DNA of 64,000 nt, taken from positions 12,964-76,963 of the forward strand of contig CAZLWV010000016.1 in the NCBI GenBank assembly GCA_964563135.1, given 5' to 3'. Position 1 is the first letter of the stretch; each line of letters begins with the position of its first letter. Source of the stretch: JAAYAY01 sp964563135. Its GTDB lineage: Bacteria; Planctomycetota; Planctomycetia; Pirellulales; Thermoguttaceae. The translations under genes and the position numbers were made by a program. Below the pieces are notes generated by a model. It did no database searches. It had not been told where the DNA came from and saw only the letters and a list, made by a program, of their open reading frames with translations. Below are positions 33,110 through 41,305 of the stretch, one piece after another.

Positions 33110-35428
33110 ATGGGAATGACCTTTGCGGTTCTATCAGGATTCGTAGCGGCCTTGGCCGCCCCGCTGCTCCATCGGTTCGGGCGCCACATCAGCAGCTGGA
33201 TTGTGGCGCTCGTACCCGTCGCCCTGACGGTCTACTTCGGCAGTCATATCAAGCAGGTTGCGGCAGGCGATACGTTTCGGGCATCGTATGCGTGGGCGCC
33301 GGCGCTGGGCGTTGATTTCTCTTTCTACATGGACGGCCTCAGCCTGTTGTTCGCCCTGCTCATCAGCGGTATTGGCGCGTTGGTGGTGGTCTATGCAGGC
33401 GGCTATCTGGCGGACCACCGGCACCTGGGCCGATTCTATTGCTTCCTGCTGCTGTTCATGGCCTCGATGCTGGGAGTCGTCTTGGCCGACAACATGCTGA
33501 CGCTTTTTGTGTTCTGGGAATTGACCAGTCTGACTTCCTATTTGCTGATTGGCTTTGATCACCAGCGCGAGGAATCTCGCAAGGCGGCCTGGCAGGCCCT
33601 TCTGGTCACCAGCGGCGGGGGGCTTGCCCTGCTGGCCGGTTTGCTGATGCTGGGCGAGGCCGCCGGCACTATGGAGCTTTCCGAGCTGAATCGCCTGGGT
33701 GACGTTGTCCGGAACCACGCGCTCTATCTGCCAATCCTGTTGCTCATTCTGCTGGGCGCTTTCACCAAGTCGGCGCAATTCCCGTTTCACTTCTGGCTGC
33801 CGTCTGCCATGGAAGCGCCGGCCCCCGTCAGCGCGTACCTCCATTCGGCAACGATGGTCAAAGCGGGCGTTTACCTGCTCGCCCGACTCAGCCCCGCTAT
33901 GGCTGGCAGCGCGGCGTGGTGGTACTTGGTCAGCTTCGGCGGCATGGCGACGATGCTTTGCGGCGCTTACCTCGCACTCTGCAATACCGATCTGAAACGC
34001 ATCCTTGCCTACTCAACCGTCAGCGCCTTGGGGGTCCTGATGATGATGCTGGGCCTCGGGACGGCAGCTGCCGTTCAGGCCGCCATGGTGTTCCTGTTGG
34101 CCCATGCCCTGTACAAAGGCGCTCTCTTCATGGTGGCCGGCGCTGTGGATCACGAAACCGGCCTGCGCGATGCGGATCGTTTGGGCGGGTTGTGGCGAGC
34201 CATGCCGATCACGGCGACGGCCGCGGTGCTGGCGGCGCTCTCCATGGCGGGACTCGCCCCGTTCTTGGGGTTCCTGGGCAAGGAGATGCTCCTGGCAGCA
34301 ACCCTGAAGGCCGAGGGGCGATCGCTTGTCATCCCGGTCGTGGTGCTCGCGGGCGCCGTGTTCGTGGCCGTGGCCTGTATTGTCGGGCTCCGCGTGTTCT
34401 TCGGAAGAGGCCGTCCCACGCCCCGGAATCCTCACGAGGCTCCCCTGAGCCTCTGGCTGGGCCCCTCGCTCGCGGCGGCAATCGGGCTGGTGCTCGGTCT
34501 GCTTCCCTCGCACACGGCCGCCTGGATCCTCTCACCCGCCGCGTCGGCAGCCTTCGGGGATCGAGAACCTCATATACCGCTCGAACTGTCCCTCTGGCAC
34601 GGGCTGACACCGGCACTTGGCCTGAGCGCCCTATCCATCTTCCTGGGAGCGATTGTCTACGGCAACTGGGACCGGATACGGCGAATCAACCGGCGTTCGG
34701 ACTTCCTGCTGAGCCACGGGCCGGCGTGGTGGTATGATCAGGCTGTCGGGGGACTGAACTGCCTGGCCGCGATGCAGACGCGCGTTCTGCAGACCGGCTA
34801 CCTGCGGCACTATATCATCGCGATCCTTGCCACAACCGTTGCACTGACCGGATACGCACTGATCGCCACTGTCGAATGGCCTCCGCGGTCCGCCGGTTCG
34901 GTGGTTCGCTTCTACGAGGCGGCCCTGGCGGGGCTGCTGTTGCTGGCGGCCCTGGCTGCGGTTGGCTCCCGGACGCGATTGGCCGCGGTCGCCGCATTGG
35001 GCGTTGTCGGCTACAGCGTGGCGCTGGTCTTCATTCTGTTCGGCGCACCGGACCTGGCGATGACGCAGTTTGCGATCGAGACCCTGACGGTAATCCTCCT
35101 CGTGCTCGTACTCTACCGGCTTCCTCGCTTCGCCGTCTTCTCCAGCCGATGGGTTCGCATCCGAGACGCGGTATTCGCTCTCGTGACGGGAGCAACGGTC
35201 ACCGCCCTGGTGCTGGCCGTACTCCACGGCCGAACGCCCGAACCGGTATCCGGTTACTATGCGGAGCAGAGCGTCGCCGCGGCCCACGGCCGGAATATCG
35301 TCAATGTGATCCTCGTCGACTTCCGTGCCTTGGATACCCTCGGAGAAATCACGGTGCTGGGCGTCGCCGCCATCGGGGTGCTTGCTCTCCTGAAGTTGAG
35401 TCTGGAAGACAGGGAAGACGTGGCATGA
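33110..35428 (+). CDS. mrpA: Mrp Na+/H+ antiporter subunit A
   Basis: A 772-residue membrane protein homologous to the Nqo12/NuoL-type subunit, with more than 15 hydrophobic helices. Ion-path landmarks are visible: FVFWELTSLTSYLLIG, the proton-channel SAQFPFHFWLPSAMEAPAPVS, and a Lys in NTDLKRILAYSTVSALG. The C-terminal part carries the MbhD/MrpB-like helices (ALPVSG-type periplasmic loop to LGEITVLGVAAIGVLALL). It is the large core of the heteromeric antiporter exchanging cytoplasmic Na+ (or other cations) for H+. ATG at 33110 follows GGTGGAAG. The stop overlaps mrpB (ATGA at 35425). Confidence 0.93.
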   Translation: MGMTFAVLSGFVAALAAPLLHRFGRHISSWIVALVPVALTVYFGSHIKQVAAGDTFRASYAWAPALGVDFSFYMDGLSLLFALLISGIGALVVVYAGGYLADHRHLGRFYCFLLLFMASMLGVVLADNMLTLFVFWELTSLTSYLLIGFDHQREESRKAAWQALLVTSGGGLALLAGLLMLGEAAGTMELSELNRLGDVVRNHALYLPILLLILLGAFTKSAQFPFHFWLPSAMEAPAPVSAYLHSATMVKAGVYLLARLSPAMAGSAAWWYLVSFGGMATMLCGAYLALCNTDLKRILAYSTVSALGVLMMMLGLGTAAAVQAAMVFLLAHALYKGALFMVAGAVDHETGLRDADRLGGLWRAMPITATAAVLAALSMAGLAPFLGFLGKEMLLAATLKAEGRSLVIPVVVLAGAVFVAVACIVGLRVFFGRGRPTPRNPHEAPLSLWLGPSLAAAIGLVLGLLPSHTAAWILSPAASAAFGDREPHIPLELSLWHGLTPALGLSALSIFLGAIVYGNWDRIRRINRRSDFLLSHGPAWWYDQAVGGLNCLAAMQTRVLQTGYLRHYIIAILATTVALTGYALIATVEWPPRSAGSVVRFYEAALAGLLLLAALAAVGSRTRLAAVAALGVVGYSVALVFILFGAPDLAMTQFAIETLTVILLVLVLYRLPRFAVFSSRWVRIRDAVFALVTGATVTALVLAVLHGRTPEPVSGYYAEQSVAAAHGRNIVNVILVDFRALDTLGEITVLGVAAIGVLALLKLSLEDREDVA

Positions 35429-35838
35429 CGACGATCATTCTCCGGACGGCCGCACGTTACCTTCTTCCGCTCATGCTGCTGTTCTCCGTGTTTCTGGTGC
35501 TGCGAGGCCACCACGAGCCCGGAGGTGGGTTTGTGGGCGGGCTGGTCGCTGCGGCGGCCGTGGTCCTTTATGCCGTCGCCTATGGTGTACGAGATGCTGC
35601 GCGCCTTCTGCGGACCGATCCTCGCGCCCTGATCGGCGCCGGCATGCTGACCGCCCTGGCAAGCGGCCTCACGGCCCTCGTCGTCGGACAACCTGTCATG
35701 ACCGGTCAGTGGGTTTCGCTGTTCCTGCCCGGCGTGGGGGAGTTTCATCTCGGCACCCCGCTGGTGTTCGACATCGGTGTGTACCTGGCCGTTCTGGGAA
35801 CAGTTCTTACCATTATCCTGTCGCTGGCGGAGCAATGA
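35425..35838 (+). CDS. mrpB: Mrp antiporter subunit B
   Basis: A 137-residue protein of the MnhB family. It begins with helix YLLPLMLLFSVFLVLRGHHEPGGGFVGGL, whose RGHxEPGGGFxGG motif is diagnostic, followed by three further helices and the GTPLVFDIGVYLAVLGT segment near the C-terminus. It is an essential small membrane subunit of the Mrp complex and sits beside MrpA. It overlaps mrpA by four bases and ends one base before mrpC, so the operon is translated as a coupled unit. Confidence 0.93.
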   Translation: MTTIILRTAARYLLPLMLLFSVFLVLRGHHEPGGGFVGGLVAAAAVVLYAVAYGVRDAARLLRTDPRALIGAGMLTALASGLTALVVGQPVMTGQWVSLFLPGVGEFHLGTPLVFDIGVYLAVLGTVLTIILSLAEQ

Positions 35839-35839
35839 A

Positions 35840-36187
35840 ATGGAAACGCTGCTTGCCTTTATCGTCGGCGGACTGTACGCCTCCGCCGTCTACCTGATGC
35901 TGCGGCGGAGCCTGGTGAAACTGGTGATCGGCCTGATGCTGCTGTCGCACGGAGCCAACCTGCTGATATTCACGATCGGAGGACTCACCAGCAGCCGTCC
36001 CCCCATTGTCGCCGAGGGGCAGACTCTCCCCGCGGCGCCGTTTGCCGACCCGTTGCCGCAGGCGTTGATCCTGACCGCAATCGTGATCAGCTTCGGAGTC
36101 ACGGCCTTTGCGGTGGTGCTGTTGCAGCGGGCCTACCAGGCCGTCGGCAGCGACGATCTGGACAAGATGAAAACGACCGACACATGA
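35840..36187 (+). CDS. mrpC: Mrp antiporter subunit C (NuoK-like)
   Basis: A 115-residue NuoK-homologous subunit with three membrane helices. Characteristic sequences are YLMLRRSLVKLVIGLMLLSHGANLLIF and DPLPQALILTAIVISFGVTAFAV, the MnhC/MrpC signature. The ATG at 35840 begins one base after the mrpB stop. The frame overlapping upstream is only mrpB in another frame. The stop overlaps the mrpD start (ATGA at 36184). Confidence 0.94.
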   Translation: METLLAFIVGGLYASAVYLMLRRSLVKLVIGLMLLSHGANLLIFTIGGLTSSRPPIVAEGQTLPAAPFADPLPQALILTAIVISFGVTAFAVVLLQRAYQAVGSDDLDKMKTTDT

Positions 36188-37716
36188 ACATCCTGATCGC
36201 TCTCCCCATCCTCATTCCGCTGTTGACGGCAGCGGTTTCGTTGCTCGCTTGGCAGCGACGCACCGTCCAACGCCGGCTCGGCGTGGTTGGCATGGCCGCC
36301 CTGTTTGCAGCAACGGTCGCGCTGTTGCTCCACGTCCGCGCCGACGGTGTTCAGGCCATCCAGATCGGCAGTTGGCCGGCTCCCTATGGGATCACGCTGG
36401 TGGCCGATCTGCTTGCTGCAATCATGGTGTTGCTGGCAGGTCTGGTGGGATTGGCGGTTGCCGTGTATTCGGTGCGAAGCATGGACTGGCAACGGGAGGC
36501 ATTCGGCTATTATCCGCTGTTGCACGTGCTCCTGGCAGGAGTCTGCGGCGCCTTCCTGACCGGCGACCTCTTCAATCTCTACGTCTGGTTTGAGGTCATG
36601 CTCATCGCCTCCTTCGTTCTGCTGACCCTGGGAGGCCGGCGGTCGCAGCTCGAAGGAGCCATTAAGTACGTGACCCTCAATCTGATCTCCTCGGCCCTGT
36701 TCCTGACCGGTGTCGGTATCCTGTACGGGGTTGCCGGCACTCTGAACATGGCCGACCTCCACGTCAAGCTCCCGAATGCGCCCCCCGGAATCGTGACCAC
36801 GCTGGCGATGCTGTTCCTGGTGTCGTTCGGCATCAAAGCCGCCGTGTTTCCGCTATTCTTCTGGCTTCCGGCCTCGTACCACACGCCCCCGGTTGCCGTC
36901 TCAGCAGTCTTCGCCGGCCTGTTGACCAAGGTCGGCGTCTACGCACTGATCCGCGTATTCACTCTGCTCTTCGTGCAGAATCCGCAGTACACCCATACGA
37001 TCATCCTGTGGATCGCCGGCCTGACCATGGTGACCGGTGTTCTGGGAGCGATGGCACAGCACGAAATTCGCCGGGTCCTTTCCTTCCACATCGTCAGCCA
37101 GATCGGCTACATGATCATGGGGCTGGCCTTGTTCGGCCTGGCCTCGACTCCCGCTCTGGCCGTTCTTTCGCTTGCCGGATCGGTCTTCTACATCGTCCAC
37201 CACATCCTCGTGAAGACCAACCTGTTCCTGGTGAGCGGGATTACCTTCCGGCTGCGTGGGACCTATGAACTGAAAGAACTGGGAGGGCTTGCCAACTCCC
37301 ATCCGGGTCTGGCGATCCTGTTCCTGATCCCGGCCTTGTCGCTGGCCGGACTTCCGCCGCTCTCCGGTTTCTTCGCCAAGCTGTCGCTCGTCCGGGCTGG
37401 ACTGGGAACCCAGCAATACGCGATAGTGGCCGTTGCGCTGGCCGTCAGCCTGCTCACCTTGTACTCCATGACGAAGATCTGGACCGAAGCTTTCTGGAAA
37501 CCGGCCCCGGAACCTCAAGGCAGCAAAGGCGATCCGGCGGGTGAGGAGTCGCATGTTGGCAGCGGCCTGATGACCGCGCCGGTCGCGGTTCTCGCCGCAA
37601 TCACGGTGATCGTGGGCCTGGGGGCCGGGCCGCTTTTCGATCTGTCCATCCAGGCGGCCGAACAACTTCATGACCCGTCTGAATACCTCCGAGCCGTCTT
37701 GGGAGATTCAGCATGA
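36184..37716 (+). CDS. mrpD: Mrp antiporter subunit D (NuoM/N-like)
   Basis: A 510-residue antiporter-like subunit with about 14 helices. Conserved features include FNLYVWFEVMLIASFVLL with the key Glu of helix 5, the channel sequence FPLFFWLPASYHTPPVAVSA, and HEIRRVLSFHIVSQIGYM with conserved Lys/His-type residues. MrpD is one of the two subunits homologous to proton-pumping complex I subunits and is essential for transport. It overlaps both neighbours by four bases. Confidence 0.94.
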   Translation: MNILIALPILIPLLTAAVSLLAWQRRTVQRRLGVVGMAALFAATVALLLHVRADGVQAIQIGSWPAPYGITLVADLLAAIMVLLAGLVGLAVAVYSVRSMDWQREAFGYYPLLHVLLAGVCGAFLTGDLFNLYVWFEVMLIASFVLLTLGGRRSQLEGAIKYVTLNLISSALFLTGVGILYGVAGTLNMADLHVKLPNAPPGIVTTLAMLFLVSFGIKAAVFPLFFWLPASYHTPPVAVSAVFAGLLTKVGVYALIRVFTLLFVQNPQYTHTIILWIAGLTMVTGVLGAMAQHEIRRVLSFHIVSQIGYMIMGLALFGLASTPALAVLSLAGSVFYIVHHILVKTNLFLVSGITFRLRGTYELKELGGLANSHPGLAILFLIPALSLAGLPPLSGFFAKLSLVRAGLGTQQYAIVAVALAVSLLTLYSMTKIWTEAFWKPAPEPQGSKGDPAGEESHVGSGLMTAPVAVLAAITVIVGLGAGPLFDLSIQAAEQLHDPSEYLRAVLGDSA

Positions 37717-38186
37717 GGGCTTTCCTGTGGAATATCTTCCTGGCGACGCTCTGGGCCGCTCTGGCCGGGCAGCTCACCCTTCTCAACCTGGCCATCGGTT
37801 TCGTGCTGGGGGCACTGGTGCTGTCGTTCGTCCAGCGCGAGAATGCTCCACAACGCTACTTCACCAGATTGCGCCAGGTTCTCGGCCTCGCCCTGTTCTT
37901 CGTTTGGGAATTGCTTCTGTCGAACCTCCGCGTGGCCTACGACGTGATAACGCCCCGCCACTACATGCAGCCCGGCATAATCGCCGTCCCCCTCGATGCC
38001 CGGACCGATGCCGAGATCACGCTCTTGGCCAACTTACTGACCCTCACGCCCGGCACCCTGAGCCTCGATGTCTCGGCCGACCGGCGTCTTCTCTATGTCC
38101 ACGTCATGTACATCCAAGACGTGGATGTCGCGCGACGTTCCATCAAAGATGGGTTTGAACGGCGCGTACTGGAGGTGCTTCGATGA
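37713..38186 (+). CDS. mrpE: Mrp antiporter subunit E
   Basis: A 157-residue MnhE-family protein. The N-terminal half carries about three hydrophobic segments (FLATLWAALAGQ, LAIGFVLGALVLSFV and LGLALFFVWELLLSNLRV). The C-terminal half is a cytoplasmic domain with ITLLANLLTLTPGTLSLDV, the most conserved MrpE stretch, and VHVMYIQD. MrpE is needed for complex stability. The gene overlaps mrpD and mrpF by four bases each. Confidence 0.93.
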   Translation: MRAFLWNIFLATLWAALAGQLTLLNLAIGFVLGALVLSFVQRENAPQRYFTRLRQVLGLALFFVWELLLSNLRVAYDVITPRHYMQPGIIAVPLDARTDAEITLLANLLTLTPGTLSLDVSADRRLLYVHVMYIQDVDVARRSIKDGFERRVLEVLR

Positions 38187-38473
38187 ACTGGCAAGAGTTG
38201 ACGATCTCGCAGGCAGCCGCCTTGATCGCGGCCCTGATACTGACCGCAGCCTTCCTGCTGGCGTTCGTTCGTCTGCTCCGCGGGCCGAGCATCCCGGACC
38301 GCGTGGTGGCGCTCGATCTGATTGCCGTGCTGGTGGTGGCCGCCGTGGGGGCGCAAAGCATCGCCGCCGATCAGCCGATGCTGTTCGACGCCGCACTCGT
38401 TCTCGCCCTCCTTGCGTTCCTGGGCACGGTGGCTTTCGCCCGCTACGTGGAAAGGAGCGGCCACGATGACTGA
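38183..38473 (+). CDS. mrpF: Mrp antiporter subunit F
   Basis: A 96-residue protein with three membrane helices. RLLRGPSIPDRVVALDLIAV is the MrpF signature between helices 1 and 2, and the C-terminal helix is AALVLALLAFLGTVAFARYVE. The protein is a small essential membrane subunit of the complex. It overlaps mrpG by eight bases, keeping the operon tightly packed. Confidence 0.93.
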   Translation: MNWQELTISQAAALIAALILTAAFLLAFVRLLRGPSIPDRVVALDLIAVLVVAAVGAQSIAADQPMLFDAALVLALLAFLGTVAFARYVERSGHDD

Positions 38474-38858
38474 AATCCTCGTCGCTTCGCTGCTCCTGAT
38501 CGGCAGCCTGTTCATGCTGTTGGCGAGCGTCGGTGTCCTGCGCATGCCCGATGTCTACATGCGGTTGGCAACGTCGACCAAGGCCAGCACGCTGGGCGTC
38601 GCTTGCATCTTGACGGCCGTGGCCGTGCATTTCGCTCAGATGGGCGTCGGTACCCGGGCTATCGCCGCCGTGGTCTTCATCTTCCTCACCGCTCCGATCG
38701 CTGCACACATGATCGGTCGTGCAGCCTATGTGGTCGGTGTGCCCATGTGGAACCGAGCCGTTGTCGATGAATTGCGGGACCCCCGACCTGGCGGGCCGCT
38801 GCAAATGTCAACCGCAACCGGCGACCAGGGCTCCGGGGACCCGGCCGGCCGCAAATAG
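38466..38858 (+). CDS. mrpG: Mrp antiporter subunit G
   Basis: A 130-residue MnhG-family protein. Three helices are visible, with the conserved GVLRMPDVYMRLATSTKASTLG between helices 1 and 2 and FLTAPIAAHMIGRAAY after helix 3. A C-terminal tail of about 35 residues, rich in Gly, Asp and Pro, is longer than usual. It is the last gene of the seven-gene operon (A-G all present, the group 1 organisation). The start at 38466 is inside the end of mrpF. Confidence 0.93.
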   Translation: MTEILVASLLLIGSLFMLLASVGVLRMPDVYMRLATSTKASTLGVACILTAVAVHFAQMGVGTRAIAAVVFIFLTAPIAAHMIGRAAYVVGVPMWNRAVVDELRDPRPGGPLQMSTATGDQGSGDPAGRK

Positions 38859-38956
38859 CCGACAAGGCCTCGCTAGACTCAGGTGACTCGTCAGGAATCC
38901 GGTGTGATCCGCCCCTGGTAAAGAACTGCCCTGGCAGGGCATCCCGGGACCGCGAG

Positions 38957-39300
38957 TCAATCGATGCCTGGCGGCACTTGGGTTCCGGCCTCCGCTGGAA
39001 CTGCCAGGTGCCTGGCAAGCATGCCGAAGAAGGCGGACCGATCGATCGGTTTGGTGGCGTATTCGTCGCAGCCGGCCTGGAGGCACTTCTCCGAGTCCTC
39101 AGGAAGAGCGTGCGCCGTCAAGGCAACGATCGCTCCACCATAACCAGACTCCCGCAGGCCTCACGTCGCATCGTGGCCATTCATGACCGGCATTTGCATA
39201 TCCATGAGAATCATGTCGAACGGTTGCTGGCAAGGATCGGCGAACAGCACGCTCGACAGCATCGTCTGAAGCCGCGTCCGGTGCCTTGCCACAGCCAGCA
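38957..39300 (-). pseudogene. Decayed response-regulator receiver domain with in-frame stop
   Basis: The minus strand encodes DMILMDMQMPVMNGHDAT, then a TGA codon (39161-39163), then GLRESGYGGAIVALTAHALP and ending GCDEYATKPIDRSAFFGMLARHL. This is the second half of a receiver domain: phospho-acceptor Asp in MDMQMP, the Thr of LTAH, and the Lys of TKP. In relatives the stop position is an Arg (AT-R-xLR), so one CGA-to-TGA change probably inactivated it. The first half of the domain is not recognisable upstream, so it is also truncated. It was probably the receiver module of a hybrid histidine kinase. Confidence 0.7.
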
Positions 39301-39360
39301 ACGTGGGATCGAGACTGCGCAGCGACTCGGTGATTGCCGCATGACTCTAAAGCCTTCAGC

Positions 39361-39389
39361 CCAACACTAAGCTGCGACAGAGCACTGGC
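39361..39389 (+). repeat. Dispersed 29-bp motif, copy B
   Basis: The segment begins CCAACACTAAGCTGCGACAG and matches the minus strand of 13950-13978 with five substitutions and no gaps. It lies between the receiver remnant and the 3' end of a minus-strand gene. Similarity weakens after it. Confidence 0.5.
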
Positions 39390-39453
39390 GCGTGGCCAGA
39401 CGAAGCCTGGGCGTGAGCGCTCAGCGGCAGCAGGACCTGCCCGCCTCCGCCCA

Positions 39454-41169
39454 TCACCTCTTCGTCAACAATTCAAAATTGCACACCCGCACCTGGAGCT
39501 GGCCGCTCTTATCCCGGGCGAGCTGCTGCTCCCGATCGATCGACAGCAGCAGGTGATTCCCCCGCAGGCTCAGATCCTCGATCCCCACCGCCGCCAGCCG
39601 CTTCTTCATCGTCCGCATCAGCCGGAAATACTCGTTTCTCGTCAGCCGTCCGTCGCGGTAGGCGGCCAGGGCGTCGATCCCCTTGTAGACCGCCTCGTCT
39701 TTGGCCGCCATCGCATCGTCCGGCCCGGTCCAGAATCCCCAGATCGTCATGTACTCGTGGTCGCGGCTCAGGATCGGCTGCTTGTCAGGCGTCTGCAGAC
39801 CCGCATGGCTCTCGTAGCGGCTGTTGTCGGCCAGCGACGCCGATACCGTCGTCTTCCTCCCCGTCATGTAGATCGCCCGGGGATAAGTCGTACCAATCCC
39901 CCGGCTGGAAAGCTCCATGGCCAGGGCGATTTCCTCGAACGGACTGTTGAAGCCGTGGTCGAGTATCCGGCGCTCGGTCCGCACAAACGGGTCCGCCTCC
40001 GGCACCTGCCCCACCCGCGACACCCGCCATACCAGGTGGATGTTGTCCTTGGTGATCGTCGTGTAGGTCTGCTGCTGCGAGGAACTGATCTTCGTGCGCG
40101 GCGTGCGCCGCCACTTCTCCGGCAAGAAGTACTCGAACAACATCGGGTCCCGCCCCACCACCCATAGGGCGCCCCCTGTGCTTTCCACCTGCCCGTAAAC
40201 GTAGTCCACCCCCATGATGTTGACCGGGGCAAGGTCCTGGGGAAACGTCTCGCGCGATTCGAAACGATGGGCCTGGCGGACCAGGTACTCGTGCCGCTTC
40301 TCCGCCCGCACCCTCTGCTCCCGCTCCGGAGTCCGCTTGAGCAGCTCGAAATCGACCAGGCCGAAAAGAACCTCGCCGCTCTTGTCCCGCATAAGCCTCC
40401 CATTCCCCGTGGGGCGGACAATCAGGTGCTGGGGCTTGTTGTCGCTGACCGTGAACCCTTTCCGGGCCAGAACCTCGCCGGCGTGCACCGTCAGGGCCGA
40501 CAACTTGTCCTGATCGAGAATCCCCGCCCGGCAGGCCTCGGCCCCGTCGATCCCCTTGATCCACTCATAGATCACCGCGTAGTTGCGGTTCCAGTCGAGC
40601 TCGATTTCGTCGTGGTTCCTCTGGATCGCCTCCATCTTGTGCCGCCGGCGCCCTAGCCGCTCCCCCGCCACGTACTTTCGCGGCACGTAGATCGCCAACG
40701 GCCTGTGCGTGTGCACGATCCCTGAAGACTCGAAGCGAGTGTTCCGCAGCTCGAGCACCAGACTGAACTCCATGAAGGGGCTGTTGAACTCGGCGTTGTC
40801 CACGTCCAGCGACCGGGTCTCCCCCGGAATGTCCTGCCCCATCCGGTTCCACTTGAGAATGATCTCCTTCGATCGGCCGTCCACCTCCTTCGTCATCACC
40901 CGGTAGACGGCGCTTGTGCCGGGCAGCCGCTGGCTGTGTTCGTCCATCCACTGGTCGTCCGCCCAGTGGCTCTCCGGCATCAGGCACTTGGTGAACGGCA
41001 GGCCGTACTCCGTCACATAGAGATCCGAACCGTCCTTCATCCGCAGATGGAGATACTTGACGCCCAGCACCGTGATCAGCGGCCGGGCCGCGAAATAGAC
41101 CCCGATTCCTTCGATCGTGCGGACCTTGTTCTGCAGGATTCCCGGCTTGTCGGATGCCTGTTCTTCCAT
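39454..41169 (-). CDS. Hypothetical protein with two kinase-like halves
   Basis: A 571-residue cytoplasmic protein that I do not recognise as a named family. The first half contains GFTVSDNKPQHLIV (around residues 240-250) followed by LFGLVDFELLKRT, arranged like the catalytic loop and DFG region of LPS-type or RIO-like kinases. The second half ends with GIEDLSLRGNHLLLSI and ARDKSGQLQVRVCNFELL. Comparing MRDKSGEVLFGLVDFELL with ARDKSGQLQVRVCNFELL shows an internal duplication in which the second copy has lost the Asp. The start at 41169 follows GAGGAAG. Kinase activity is not proven; it may bind rather than phosphorylate. Confidence 0.65.
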   Translation of the reverse strand: MEEQASDKPGILQNKVRTIEGIGVYFAARPLITVLGVKYLHLRMKDGSDLYVTEYGLPFTKCLMPESHWADDQWMDEHSQRLPGTSAVYRVMTKEVDGRSKEIILKWNRMGQDIPGETRSLDVDNAEFNSPFMEFSLVLELRNTRFESSGIVHTHRPLAIYVPRKYVAGERLGRRRHKMEAIQRNHDEIELDWNRNYAVIYEWIKGIDGAEACRAGILDQDKLSALTVHAGEVLARKGFTVSDNKPQHLIVRPTGNGRLMRDKSGEVLFGLVDFELLKRTPEREQRVRAEKRHEYLVRQAHRFESRETFPQDLAPVNIMGVDYVYGQVESTGGALWVVGRDPMLFEYFLPEKWRRTPRTKISSSQQQTYTTITKDNIHLVWRVSRVGQVPEADPFVRTERRILDHGFNSPFEEIALAMELSSRGIGTTYPRAIYMTGRKTTVSASLADNSRYESHAGLQTPDKQPILSRDHEYMTIWGFWTGPDDAMAAKDEAVYKGIDALAAYRDGRLTRNEYFRLMRTMKKRLAAVGIEDLSLRGNHLLLSIDREQQLARDKSGQLQVRVCNFELLTKR

Positions 41170-41305
41170 CTCGCTTCCTCGGAAAGACGCGCCGAACACC
41201 ACGTCCATAATAGAAGCGATCCTGCAAACCGTCGAGACGAAATGCCTTCCCTCTCGAAACTCGCAGGATCGTTCCACCTCGCAGCCAGGCCGGCCTGCAT
41301 GCGGC

